Below the pieces are notes generated by a model. That model saw only the letters and a list, made by a program, of their open reading frames with translations. It ran no database searches and was not told where the DNA came from. This document shows positions 8,604 through 15,883 of a DNA stretch of 27,111 nucleotides, piece by piece. Numbering within the stretch: position 1 is the stretch's first letter; each line of letters starts with the position of its first letter. Position numbers and translations under genes: made by a program. The DNA is from a bacterium (lineage in GTDB: Bacteria; JAMOTN01), in assembly GCA_027062325.1 (NCBI GenBank), contig JAMOTN010000054.1, forward strand, positions 1-27,111. Reading direction: 5' to 3'.

Positions 8604-10151
8604 CTACCTACCTCTAAATATATCCATCGTATCCTTGTAAACTAAAAGTCCAAGTAATCCAAGTAAGACAATAAACCCTGCAAAATGTATCCTCTCTTCC
8701 AACTTTTCGCTTATCTTAAGTCCAAATCCTCGGAACATTTCAATAAGAGCCCTCGCTCCGTCAAGAGCTGGAAATGGCACTAAGTTTATCAAGCCAATAT
8801 TAAGGGAAAGTATCGCTATTACCGTTAGAAAATCCTCAAATGACTCTTTGGCAGTTCTCATCATTATTCTAAATATCCCCACAGGTCCAGATACATCCCG
8901 AGTGCTCACTCTAAATTCAAATAACCTCTTGAACCAAGCAAGCATCATTCCTAACCACTTTTTAAAATCTTCGGTAGCAAATTTGACAGCTTCCAAAATT
9001 CCAACCTTGTTGTAAATAGTATAATAAGGCATCTTCAAACCAAACTTATCTCCCTCCAACTTAATTTTAAATTTCAAAACCTTGTCTCCCCTTAACACCG
9101 CAACTTCAACGGTAGAATCTCTGTGTTTTTTCCCTACAAACCTTAGATACTCCCAGCACCTAACTGGCACAGAGTTAATCTCAAGCAAAATATCCCCCTT
9201 CTTCAAACCAGCTTTGCAAGCTGCTCTCCCTTCAACTGGATCAACAATTGGTTCAAGTGGGGGATAAAGAGGCTCCAATTTATCAACATTCACAGTAAGG
9301 ATTTTCTCTCCTGTTGCTGTTAATCTAGAAACTTTCATAGTAAAAGGTCCCTTACCTTTAAATTTTGCCAGCTCATCAAGCGAATTCACTCTCTTACCGT
9401 TTACTTCTAAAATTAAGTCCTGTGGCTGCAATCCTGCTTTAGCATAGCCACTTTTCTCTGAAATTTCACCTACGACGGGAACTATTTCTCCAGAAGCAGC
9501 AATACCTAACCTATCTTCCATAACAACTCTTGCCGTATAATTTTTACCATTGCGGATCCACTCAATCTCAACCTCGTGAGAAGCATAAAATTTAACAGCG
9601 TGCTTCAGTACTCCCCAACTCGTTATGTGTATAGATCCAACTCTAATTATCAAATCTCCTGACTTAATACCAACTTTTTCAGCAATAGATCCTTTCAATA
9701 CTTTGCCAACCTTAGGAGAATACAAAACCGCTGGCACTTTTCGCTCATCAAAAAAGTAATTAACAGTAAAGAACAAAAACCATGCCAATGCAAAATTAAA
9801 TATTGCCCCTGCAAGAAGTATCATAACCTTGGCAAATGAGGACTTTGACTTATAAGAGTCACCATCCTCCTCTGAACTTAAAGTATCTTTATCATCCTCT
9901 TCCCTACTTTCATTCTCTCCCTCACTCTCCCCTTCAAACTCGTCCAACCCCTTCAACAAAACGTAACCACCTATGGGAAGCCACCTTACCGAGTAAAGAG
10001 TTCCATTTTTTTTAGTAGAAAAGATCTCAGGTCCCATACCTATAGAAAATTCATGAACCTTAACTCCAAATAACCTTGCCACAATGTAGTGTCCAAATTC
10101 GTGAACAAGAATTATTACTCCTAAACCAAGAAGTGCCATTATCCATCCCAT
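8604..10151 (-). CDS. rseP: RseP-type site-2 intramembrane metalloprotease with three PDZ domains
   Basis: Zinc metalloprotease of the M50 family; such enzymes cleave membrane-embedded anti-sigma factors or remnant signal peptides. I prefer ATG 10151 (515 aa): 'GGGGCGG' lies 5 nt upstream and the protein then begins directly with the catalytic helix. A TTG at 10184 is also open but has no ribosome binding site. Residues numbered from ATG 10151: 'VHEFGH' (16-21) is the zinc site and 'NLVPFPALDG' (456-465) supplies the third ligand. Three tandem PDZ domains lie at about 144-209, 224-289 and 299-367; E. coli RseP has two. An acidic Ser/Glu/Asp-rich insertion (70-104) sits in the cytosolic-side loop before the second helix. 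It follows the DUF342 gene by 35 bp and precedes the helicase by 4 bp. Confidence 0.9.
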   Translation of the reverse strand: MGWIMALLGLGVIILVHEFGHYIVARLFGVKVHEFSIGMGPEIFSTKKNGTLYSVRWLPIGGYVLLKGLDEFEGESEGENESREEDDKDTLSSEEDGDSYKSKSSFAKVMILLAGAIFNFALAWFLFFTVNYFFDERKVPAVLYSPKVGKVLKGSIAEKVGIKSGDLIIRVGSIHITSWGVLKHAVKFYASHEVEIEWIRNGKNYTARVVMEDRLGIAASGEIVPVVGEISEKSGYAKAGLQPQDLILEVNGKRVNSLDELAKFKGKGPFTMKVSRLTATGEKILTVNVDKLEPLYPPLEPIVDPVEGRAACKAGLKKGDILLEINSVPVRCWEYLRFVGKKHRDSTVEVAVLRGDKVLKFKIKLEGDKFGLKMPYYTIYNKVGILEAVKFATEDFKKWLGMMLAWFKRLFEFRVSTRDVSGPVGIFRIMMRTAKESFEDFLTVIAILSLNIGLINLVPFPALDGARALIEMFRGFGLKISEKLEERIHFAGFIVLLGLLGLLVYKDTMDIFRGR

Positions 10152-10186
10152 ATATACCGCCCCTTTCAAATCCTCCTCAGTCAAAC

Positions 10187-11923
10187 TTAATCAGACAATA
10201 CATCTACATTGTAAGCCAAAGGCAGGAATTTAAGTTGAGCCTCTTCAAGAGCAAGTGTAGTAGCCTTCAAGGCAGATTTAACTGGGTAAATCTCATGCCT
10301 TACCTTAAAAAATCCACCCGGATACGCAGTGTCAACAATGTCGATCCTAGCCTTGTGAAGAAATTCATCATCAGCTCCCTCTAACTTTATTAATAACTCC
10401 TCCAATTTAGCCGCCATCTCCTTAACCTTCCTCTCCCATTCCTCCACTTCAGTTTTTAAATTCATATACTTTTCATACTCATCAGCTTCCAACTCTCCAA
10501 GCTGAAACTTCTTCTTAAGAACTGCAAACTCCTTATTTTTCTCCTCTGCAATTTTGTTAACTTCCTCAGCTTCCTTTTCTATTCTCTCAAATTCTCGCTT
10601 CAATTTCATAGGATACCCAACCTCTACCTCGTACTTCACTTCTCCTTCACTTCCCCATATTTTAGCACGAGCAAGCAAACAAGCCCTCACCTTTGTGATA
10701 ACTTGTCCTTTGCCAGCTTCACATATAAATCTTCCATCCGTAGCAATGTCTCCTCCTCTAACATACTCTGAGACTATAATCTCCCTTTCTGCCCAAACAT
10801 CTGCATCTTGAATAAACTTAGCATACAAAGCATGAGAATTTATAGTAGTCTCTTCCTTACCAACAATTCCTCCTTTAACTACAATCTTTCCAGTAACATC
10901 AAACTCAACTTTTTCCGCAATTCCACCTATTAGCAAATTACCATCAACTTTAACCTTACAGAATGTCACATCTCCCTTAACATAAACAATTCCCTTAACA
11001 TCAATATCTTCACTCAACTTTTCAAAAATCATTGTTTCCTTAACAATTGGAAACCCATTGACAAGTTCACAGTATCCCTGACGAGCTGCTTTTATTTCCA
11101 GCTCTACTACTTCAACTCCTTCAAGATCAGAAGGTATTTCAATATCCCTAACAGGCGGCGGTGCTACACTCTCTCCCTTAACATTCTTTCCTGGTTCCCC
11201 TTCAACTGGAGGAACTATAACTCCTAAAACTTGCTCTTCTTCTACAATAAGTATTTCTCCACGCCTTTCAGCCTCAAAATCCACCTTCCAAATTATTTCT
11301 GCATCTTTTCCCTCTTTAGGCGGAACACCCTCTGCTACAACTTCAACTTCTTTCTCCAAAGAAATTAAACTCTCCACCCGATCCTCCAAAATAAGTCCTC
11401 TATCCAACCCTAAGTTTGACAAATATTCTACAGCCTCAGATAAGCTGGGCCATTTTGTGCCAACTCCTTTAGGAGGAATAAATCTTGCTGTTGCACTCAT
11501 TAAATCCTCTGCAAACTCCACCTCAAAAGAATATTCACTAGACTCAACATTTACTTCTAGCTCTACTTCCCCCGTCTCCTCCAATACTTGCTTCGCCTCT
11601 TTAACCCACTCTGGAGAAGGCTCTATACCCCTAGCAACAAGATACTTTAAAGCTATTCCAAAAGGAGCATCTGTCTTAAATTTCCACTTATTCTCCTCAA
11701 CTTTTACAAACTCAAATGTGTACTCTATAAGTTTCTTTTTCTGTTTAGAAACAGATTTTTTCTTTAGGCCAAACTCAATTTCAACCCAACCACCAAGTAT
11801 GAAGAATCCCCATTTTCGACGCTTAATATTCCACTCTAAATCCTCTGGAGAACAGTTAAAAAGCTTGCAAGCCAAACTTATAGCATCACTAACTGTTGGA
11901 GACTTAATTAGGAGCTTTTTCAA
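10187..11923 (-). CDS. Jag_N-FapA (DUF342) polymerisation-domain protein
   Basis: 578 aa. Residues 1-52 resemble the Jag N-terminal domain ('SDAISLACKLFNCSPEDLEW' then 'WGFFILGG'). The FapA N-terminal region covers about 135-260, with typical 'VVAEGVPPKEGKDAEI' (195-210) and 'VIVPPVEGEPGKNVKGE' (235-251). A right-handed parallel beta-helix (about 305-425) contains repeated Val/Gly/Ile turns such as 'VDGNLLIGGIAEKVEF'. A charged coiled coil follows (about 440-515), then a short C-terminal domain. FapA proteins are polymer-forming cytoplasmic scaffolds, named for flagellar assembly in Vibrio but widespread in non-flagellates. No flagellar gene is visible here. The TTG start (11923) follows GAGGAG by 9 nt. 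First gene of the operon with the protease and helicase; the upstream gene ends in a terminator, so a promoter must lie in 11924-12040. Confidence 0.85.
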   Translation of the reverse strand: MKKLLIKSPTVSDAISLACKLFNCSPEDLEWNIKRRKWGFFILGGWVEIEFGLKKKSVSKQKKKLIEYTFEFVKVEENKWKFKTDAPFGIALKYLVARGIEPSPEWVKEAKQVLEETGEVELEVNVESSEYSFEVEFAEDLMSATARFIPPKGVGTKWPSLSEAVEYLSNLGLDRGLILEDRVESLISLEKEVEVVAEGVPPKEGKDAEIIWKVDFEAERRGEILIVEEEQVLGVIVPPVEGEPGKNVKGESVAPPPVRDIEIPSDLEGVEVVELEIKAARQGYCELVNGFPIVKETMIFEKLSEDIDVKGIVYVKGDVTFCKVKVDGNLLIGGIAEKVEFDVTGKIVVKGGIVGKEETTINSHALYAKFIQDADVWAEREIIVSEYVRGGDIATDGRFICEAGKGQVITKVRACLLARAKIWGSEGEVKYEVEVGYPMKLKREFERIEKEAEEVNKIAEEKNKEFAVLKKKFQLGELEADEYEKYMNLKTEVEEWERKVKEMAAKLEELLIKLEGADDEFLHKARIDIVDTAYPGGFFKVRHEIYPVKSALKATTLALEEAQLKFLPLAYNVDVLSD

Positions 11924-12039
11924 ATTTTACCACTCCTCTGCTACTTTAGAACAAATAAAAGCAAAATTTTCAAAAGACTTTCAACTTTGGTTCTCTACCA
12001 AATTACCATTAAATTTTAACAAATAACAGAAAAACAACC

Positions 12040-12072
12040 AAAATATAAAAAGGGGCACACTAGGTGCCCCCT
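12040..12072 (-). terminator. Rho-independent terminator of the Ala/Gly-rich envelope gene
   Basis: Read on the minus strand: stem GGGGCAC, five-base loop CTAGT, stem GTGCCCC, then TTTTTATATTTT. The 7-bp GC-rich stem is perfect (plus positions 52058 is not implied; arms are 12064-12070 and 12052-12058). It lies about 40 bp after the stop of the Ala/Gly-rich gene and separates it from the DUF342 operon. The remaining gap to 11924 shows no gene; it presumably holds the DUF342 operon promoter, but I see no convincing one. Confidence 0.88.
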
Positions 12073-12109
12073 GCTCAAATTCATACACTCATCATATTTC
12101 CAACTTTCA

Positions 12110-13054
12110 TTATTTTGCAGCCTTCAAAAGCTTCTGATACTCTTCGTACGCTTTTCTGTACTCTTTCAAAGCCTTCTTAACTTCAGGAGCGTTCACATCC
12201 TTTGCCTTTGCCATAGCGTCAACATATCTCTTGTAGGCTGCAATGTACCTGTCATGAGCTGCCTTCAAAGCCGTGGACTTAGTTCCAGCTACAGCTTTAC
12301 CCTTGGATGGCTGTCTTGCCCCCTTGTCTGGATTTGCAGCAACTTTTCCCTTACCTTTTTTCATGACCGGCTTTGCAGTTTCTTTCTGCTTGTTAGTCTT
12401 CACAGTAACAGAAGTGTTTGGCTTAACAGTTACATTTACTTCCTTAGATGCATTCTCTGGTTTAGTAGTTGTAGTCGTTGGCCTATTATTAGTGCTACTC
12501 GTCGGTTTAACTGTAACATTACTGCTACCAGTAGAAGTTGAACTACTAGGAGTAACAACCATTCCACCCGTTGCCTTCTTCTTTATAAACTTCTTATACA
12601 CAATGTAAGCAATTACACCAACAGCAACAACTGCCAAAATCGGAAGAAGTGGGCTGGAAGCCAATCCTGCAATTGCTCCACCAAGTGCTCCAAGCCCAGA
12701 GGCCACTGCACCACCAACTGCAGCCCCTGCAGAAGTTATAGCACTACCTGCTGCTGCTGCACCAGCAGTTATTGCTCCACCAAGTGCCGTACCTGCACCA
12801 GCAATTGCTCCACCTGCTGCAGCAACTCCAGCACTCAAGGCAGCTCCCGCTGCACTTGCTGCACCTGCTGCCACAGCTCCAGCAGCTCCAACCAAACCAA
12901 TTGCAGCCTTTACAAGAATTGGACCAACTATCGTCAACCCAACACCAGTAATAACTCCCCACAAAAACGTCTTTTTAGAAGCATAAACAGTACTACCAAA
13001 TCCAAACGTCGTAAGGAAAGCTACAATTAAGAAAACACTCAATATTTTCCTCAT
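12110..13054 (-). CDS. Exported Ala/Gly-rich (glycine-zipper) envelope protein with basic helical C-terminus
   Basis: 314 aa, family not recognised. ATG 13054 is chosen over the longer open frame because AGGAGG lies 8 nt upstream and the protein then begins with a signal peptide (MRKILSVFLIVAFLTTFGFG, likely cleavage after 'VYA' at residue 25). Residues 34-135 are almost entirely small or hydrophobic, with dense Gly-x-x-x-Gly/Ala spacing as in glycine-zipper membrane segments. A hydrophobic helix (136-153) ends in 'KKFIKKK'. A Ser/Thr/Asn/Pro linker (160-225) leads to a Lys/Pro/Ala-rich stretch (226-262) and an amphipathic Tyr/Lys/Ala helix (263-314, 'HDRYIAAYKRYVDAMAKAK'). It is monocistronic, with its own leader and terminator and a strong ribosome binding site, suggesting abundant expression. 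Topology and role (pore, anchor or structural layer) are open. Confidence 0.82.
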   Translation of the reverse strand: MRKILSVFLIVAFLTTFGFGSTVYASKKTFLWGVITGVGLTIVGPILVKAAIGLVGAAGAVAAGAASAAGAALSAGVAAAGGAIAGAGTALGGAITAGAAAAGSAITSAGAAVGGAVASGLGALGGAIAGLASSPLLPILAVVAVGVIAYIVYKKFIKKKATGGMVVTPSSSTSTGSSNVTVKPTSSTNNRPTTTTTKPENASKEVNVTVKPNTSVTVKTNKQKETAKPVMKKGKGKVAANPDKGARQPSKGKAVAGTKSTALKAAHDRYIAAYKRYVDAMAKAKDVNAPEVKKALKEYRKAYEEYQKLLKAAK

Positions 13055-13062
13055 AATTACCA

Positions 13063-13139
13063 CCTCCTGGAATTTTTTAAATTTCAACTTTAACACCACC
13101 TCCCAACACTTGTAATACACATGGAGGCTTCTACCTCCA
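13063..13139 (-). promoter_or_regulatory. Structured leader with hairpin and duplicated Shine-Dalgarno of the Ala/Gly-rich gene
   Basis: Minus strand. A perfect 6-bp hairpin TGGAGG-TAGAAG-CCTCCA occupies 13139-13122. Downstream are two copies of GGAGGTGGT, at 13103-13095 and 13067-13059. The second is the ribosome binding site for ATG 13054; the first precedes an in-frame TTG at 13087. The CCTCC arm of the hairpin can pair with its own partner or with either GGAGG downstream, so mutually exclusive folds are possible. The pairing is visible in the sequence; regulation is inference. Confidence 0.4.
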
Positions 13140-13164
13140 CTCATAATTTTAATGAATAGACCTA

Positions 13165-13212
13165 TTGGTGTACCACCAAAAATAATTTACCTAAGGTATT
13201 AACAACTATCAA
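13165..13212 (-). promoter_or_regulatory. Candidate promoter and 5'-terminal hairpin of the Ala/Gly-rich gene
   Basis: On the minus strand TTGATA (13212-13207) and TAAATT (13189-13184) are separated by 17 bp, a sigma70-like arrangement with a weak -10. Transcription would start near 13177, at a perfect 6-bp inverted repeat TTGGTG-GTA-CACCAA (13179-13165). That would put a stem-loop at the very 5' end of a ~125-nt leader. The rest of the 183-bp gap between polA and this gene contains no reading frame I support. Confidence 0.4.
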
Positions 13213-13237
13213 ACACTAGACTTCTAGTTTAAAAACA

Positions 13238-15868
13238 TCAATCCCAAAATTCAGCAACACTTACATTAACAGGTAATACTCCAAACTCATCAACTACAAC
13301 ATTTTCCATTATCTCTTTTACACGTTCAACATCATCCATATCCTCATTTCTAACATATAAAACAACCTCATCGTGAACAAGCAAAACGGGAATAAATCCT
13401 TCATTAACCAATTCCGTCACTGCCATTTTAAATACATCTGCTGCTGTTGATTGAACAGGATAGTTGTAAACAAAGTTAACAGCCTCTTCTTTCACTTTAT
13501 TTGAAACAGAGGCAAAATTCGCAATCTGAGCACGGCGCCCATAAAAACTGAAGACCTCCAAGTTTTTTTCTGCTTGGTAAATAAGCTCTTCATGCCAATC
13601 CTTTACTTTAGGGAAGTTTGCGTAAAAATTATCTATTATATCCTTTGCCTCATCCAAGCTTACACCTAGCATTCTAGCCAAGCCAAACGGGCTTTGCCCG
13701 TAAACAATAGCGTAGTTAATAGCTTTGGCAACATCTCTCTTCTCTTTAGTTCCAAACAACTTTTCTGCAACAGCAGAATGCACATCTTCTCCCTCTAAAA
13801 TTCTCATTAAATTTTCATCTTCAGCTAACCTAGCCACTAATCTCATCTCTATCTGTGAATAATCCGCTGCCAAAACTTTGTAGCCAACTGGAGCCACAAA
13901 CAGCTCCCTAAATCTCGCTCCATCTTCACTTTTAACTGGAACATTTTGAAGATTTGGATTCTTAGTAACAACACGTCCCGTCACAGTTCCAAATTGAACA
14001 AACTCCGGCTTCAATTGGCCAAAAAATGCTGCATCTTTCAAACTTTGAGCAATCTGTTTCAATTTATTTACCTTTCTCCAAATAAGAATTTTTTCTATAA
14101 TTGGATGTAAATTAGCCCACTTTTCTAGCTCATCAGCTCTCGTAGTTTTCAACTTTATAGCGTATTTTTTAAAGAGCGCTTCCCTTAACTGTTTAGGAGA
14201 AGAAAGGTTAAAGTTACCCAGTTCTGAAATTATCATTCTTTCAAGCTCTTTTTCTCTGTCATTAAACTCTACCCTCAACTCTTCCAACTTTTCTAAATCC
14301 AACACAACACTCTGATCACAAATTTTCTCCAATGCTGCGCTAAAATTCTTCTCAATATTGTATATTTTTGAAAAATTGCTCCAACTATAAGCTTCTAATC
14401 TATCCAACAATTTTCCCAACAAATCACTATCACTTCTACTCTCCCACGGAGCTGGCAACACAAATCTTTTCAGAACCTCTTCAAGCTCTACATTTTTAGA
14501 AAATACAATACTAAAAGCAACTTTCAAATCACCTGTTCTGATATACTCTTTACCACCTAACCCTAAATTTCTCAAACTCCACATTACCTTACTTTCCCCA
14601 TCAACTATCCCCTTACCATCAAAAACATTCCTCCCAAGCCTGGCAGCTAATTCTTCTACATCATTTTCCCTGTATAAATTCTCTCCTATTGCAACACTTT
14701 TTAATTCATACCTTGAGCAAAACTCGTATAATCTCTTCCTGTTAAAACCTTCCTCATTATCTAATGCACTCCCAAACTGCAACTTTTCAAGCCACTTCAA
14801 ACCTCTAAATGCTTCTAACAACTCATCATCCACACTTAACTTTATTAATCTTTTGTAAAACAAAACCTCTTCTAATTTGCCTTCAAGCCTTTCCCTATCC
14901 TTAGAAGGAAGACTGGCTAAATTTTCAAAAATTTTCTCCACAGATCCAAACTTTACAATCAACTTGGAAGCAGTTTTTTTACCTATTCCCTTTATACCGG
15001 GAATATTATCAGAACTATCTCCAACCAAAGCCTTCCAATCAGGCAAGAGCGACGGCTCAAAACCAAATTCATCTAAAAATTCCCCAACCCCTTTAACCTT
15101 CATCTCTCCATTAGTTTTGTACTCAAGTTGAAAAACATTTTCTCCCAACAATTGATTCAAATCCTGGTCAGAAGAAATTATAAACTTATATCCATTAAAC
15201 CCTCCCATAACAAAGGTTGCCATAAGATCATCTGCCTCTCTATCATCGTATCCAAGACAGGGAACCCCAAGTTTTAGAAACAATTTCCACAGCAATGGCA
15301 AGTTTTTCTTCAAGTGACTAGGCATAGGCTTTCTTTGAACTTTATATAATTCAAACATCTCCCTGCGCTTTAATTTTCCCTTTTCAATAAAAACAAGTGG
15401 AATAAAAATTATTTTTTTATCCGCCTTTGCAGCATCTTTACTTTTGAAATCAACTTTATCAAGAACAACCCTAACTTTATCTTCTTTCAACAAAAACAAG
15501 TCTAAATTATCAAAATCATCAACATCAAACACAAAGCGAGCAGTGTAGAAACTCCCACTTAATCCAAGTTTGCATAGAAACTTTGCAACCTCTTCCTGTG
15601 TTTTCTTCCATATCCTATACCCCAGCGTTAAATGAGTTGTAACAACTCCTCCCAAGGTCAACATAGGTACAGGAACTGCAAAAAAAGCTCTGTATGCAAG
15701 ATTGTACCCATCAAACAATAGATAAACTGGGATATGTTCTTCTGCAGTAGAAATAGCACTATTTTTATCTTTATTCTCACCCTTATCTTCCACTCTTTTC
15801 TCTACATTTTCAAACAAAGTAAAAGCTAAAAGGTCATTGCCTCCCTTTAATTTTTTCCTTCTACCCAT
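13238..15868 (-). CDS. polA: DNA polymerase I (5' nuclease plus polymerase; no visible proofreading motifs)
   Basis: 876-aa family A polymerase for gap filling and RNA-primer removal. Residues 1-45 are a charged N-terminal extension. The 5' nuclease follows: 'FDGYNLAYRAF' (52-62), 'YKVQRKP' (175-181), 'READD' (210-214), 'SSDQDLNQLL' (232-241) and helix-hairpin-helix 'DSSDNIPGIKGIGKKTA' (284-300). An insertion of ~45 residues (about 117-165) splits the usual link between 'VFD' and 'YKxxRKP'. The middle region (about 390-500) shows no Exo I DxE motif, so proofreading is probably absent. Polymerase motif A is 'AADYSQIE' (667-674, Asp669), motif B 'RDVAKAINYAIVYG' (711-724), motif C 'VHDE' (831-834). 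In motif B, Asp712 and Tyr719 replace the usual Arg and Phe. ATG 15868 follows 'AGGGG'. It lies 15 bp after the lipoprotein stop. Confidence 0.97.
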   Translation of the reverse strand: MGRRKKLKGGNDLLAFTLFENVEKRVEDKGENKDKNSAISTAEEHIPVYLLFDGYNLAYRAFFAVPVPMLTLGGVVTTHLTLGYRIWKKTQEEVAKFLCKLGLSGSFYTARFVFDVDDFDNLDLFLLKEDKVRVVLDKVDFKSKDAAKADKKIIFIPLVFIEKGKLKRREMFELYKVQRKPMPSHLKKNLPLLWKLFLKLGVPCLGYDDREADDLMATFVMGGFNGYKFIISSDQDLNQLLGENVFQLEYKTNGEMKVKGVGEFLDEFGFEPSLLPDWKALVGDSSDNIPGIKGIGKKTASKLIVKFGSVEKIFENLASLPSKDRERLEGKLEEVLFYKRLIKLSVDDELLEAFRGLKWLEKLQFGSALDNEEGFNRKRLYEFCSRYELKSVAIGENLYRENDVEELAARLGRNVFDGKGIVDGESKVMWSLRNLGLGGKEYIRTGDLKVAFSIVFSKNVELEEVLKRFVLPAPWESRSDSDLLGKLLDRLEAYSWSNFSKIYNIEKNFSAALEKICDQSVVLDLEKLEELRVEFNDREKELERMIISELGNFNLSSPKQLREALFKKYAIKLKTTRADELEKWANLHPIIEKILIWRKVNKLKQIAQSLKDAAFFGQLKPEFVQFGTVTGRVVTKNPNLQNVPVKSEDGARFRELFVAPVGYKVLAADYSQIEMRLVARLAEDENLMRILEGEDVHSAVAEKLFGTKEKRDVAKAINYAIVYGQSPFGLARMLGVSLDEAKDIIDNFYANFPKVKDWHEELIYQAEKNLEVFSFYGRRAQIANFASVSNKVKEEAVNFVYNYPVQSTAADVFKMAVTELVNEGFIPVLLVHDEVVLYVRNEDMDDVERVKEIMENVVVDEFGVLPVNVSVAEFWD

Positions 15869-15883
15869 TCTATTTCCCCTCTA

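Noticed and set aside
11457-12026. 189-aa open frame on the plus strand opposite the DUF342 gene
   Set aside because: It is antisense to a well-supported gene, is Ser/Thr/Phe-rich with no domain, and is explained by the low G content of the plus strand, which makes stops on that strand scarce.
12254-12608. Plus-strand frames opposite the Ala/Gly-rich gene, one with hydrophobic Val/Leu runs
   Set aside because: The hydrophobic runs are the antisense reading of Thr/Lys/Ser codons in the linker; the minus-strand gene has a signal peptide, ribosome site and terminator.
12640-12900. GCA/GCT/GGA-rich repetitive tract that looks like a DNA repeat or CRISPR-like array
   Set aside because: The units are irregular Ala and Gly codons of the glycine-zipper region, with no fixed repeat length or spacers.
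13095-13180. Possible c-di-GMP (GEMM) riboswitch upstream of the Ala/Gly-rich gene, suggested by 'GAAGCCTCC'
   Set aside because: The other conserved GEMM elements (the CACGCACAGGGCAAACC-type half and the tetraloop helix) are absent; only the short string matches.
13215-13228. Inverted repeat ACTAGA-CT-TCTAGT just after polA as a terminator
   Set aside because: The stem is short and AT-rich with a two-base loop and no T-run on the minus strand, so termination is unsupported.
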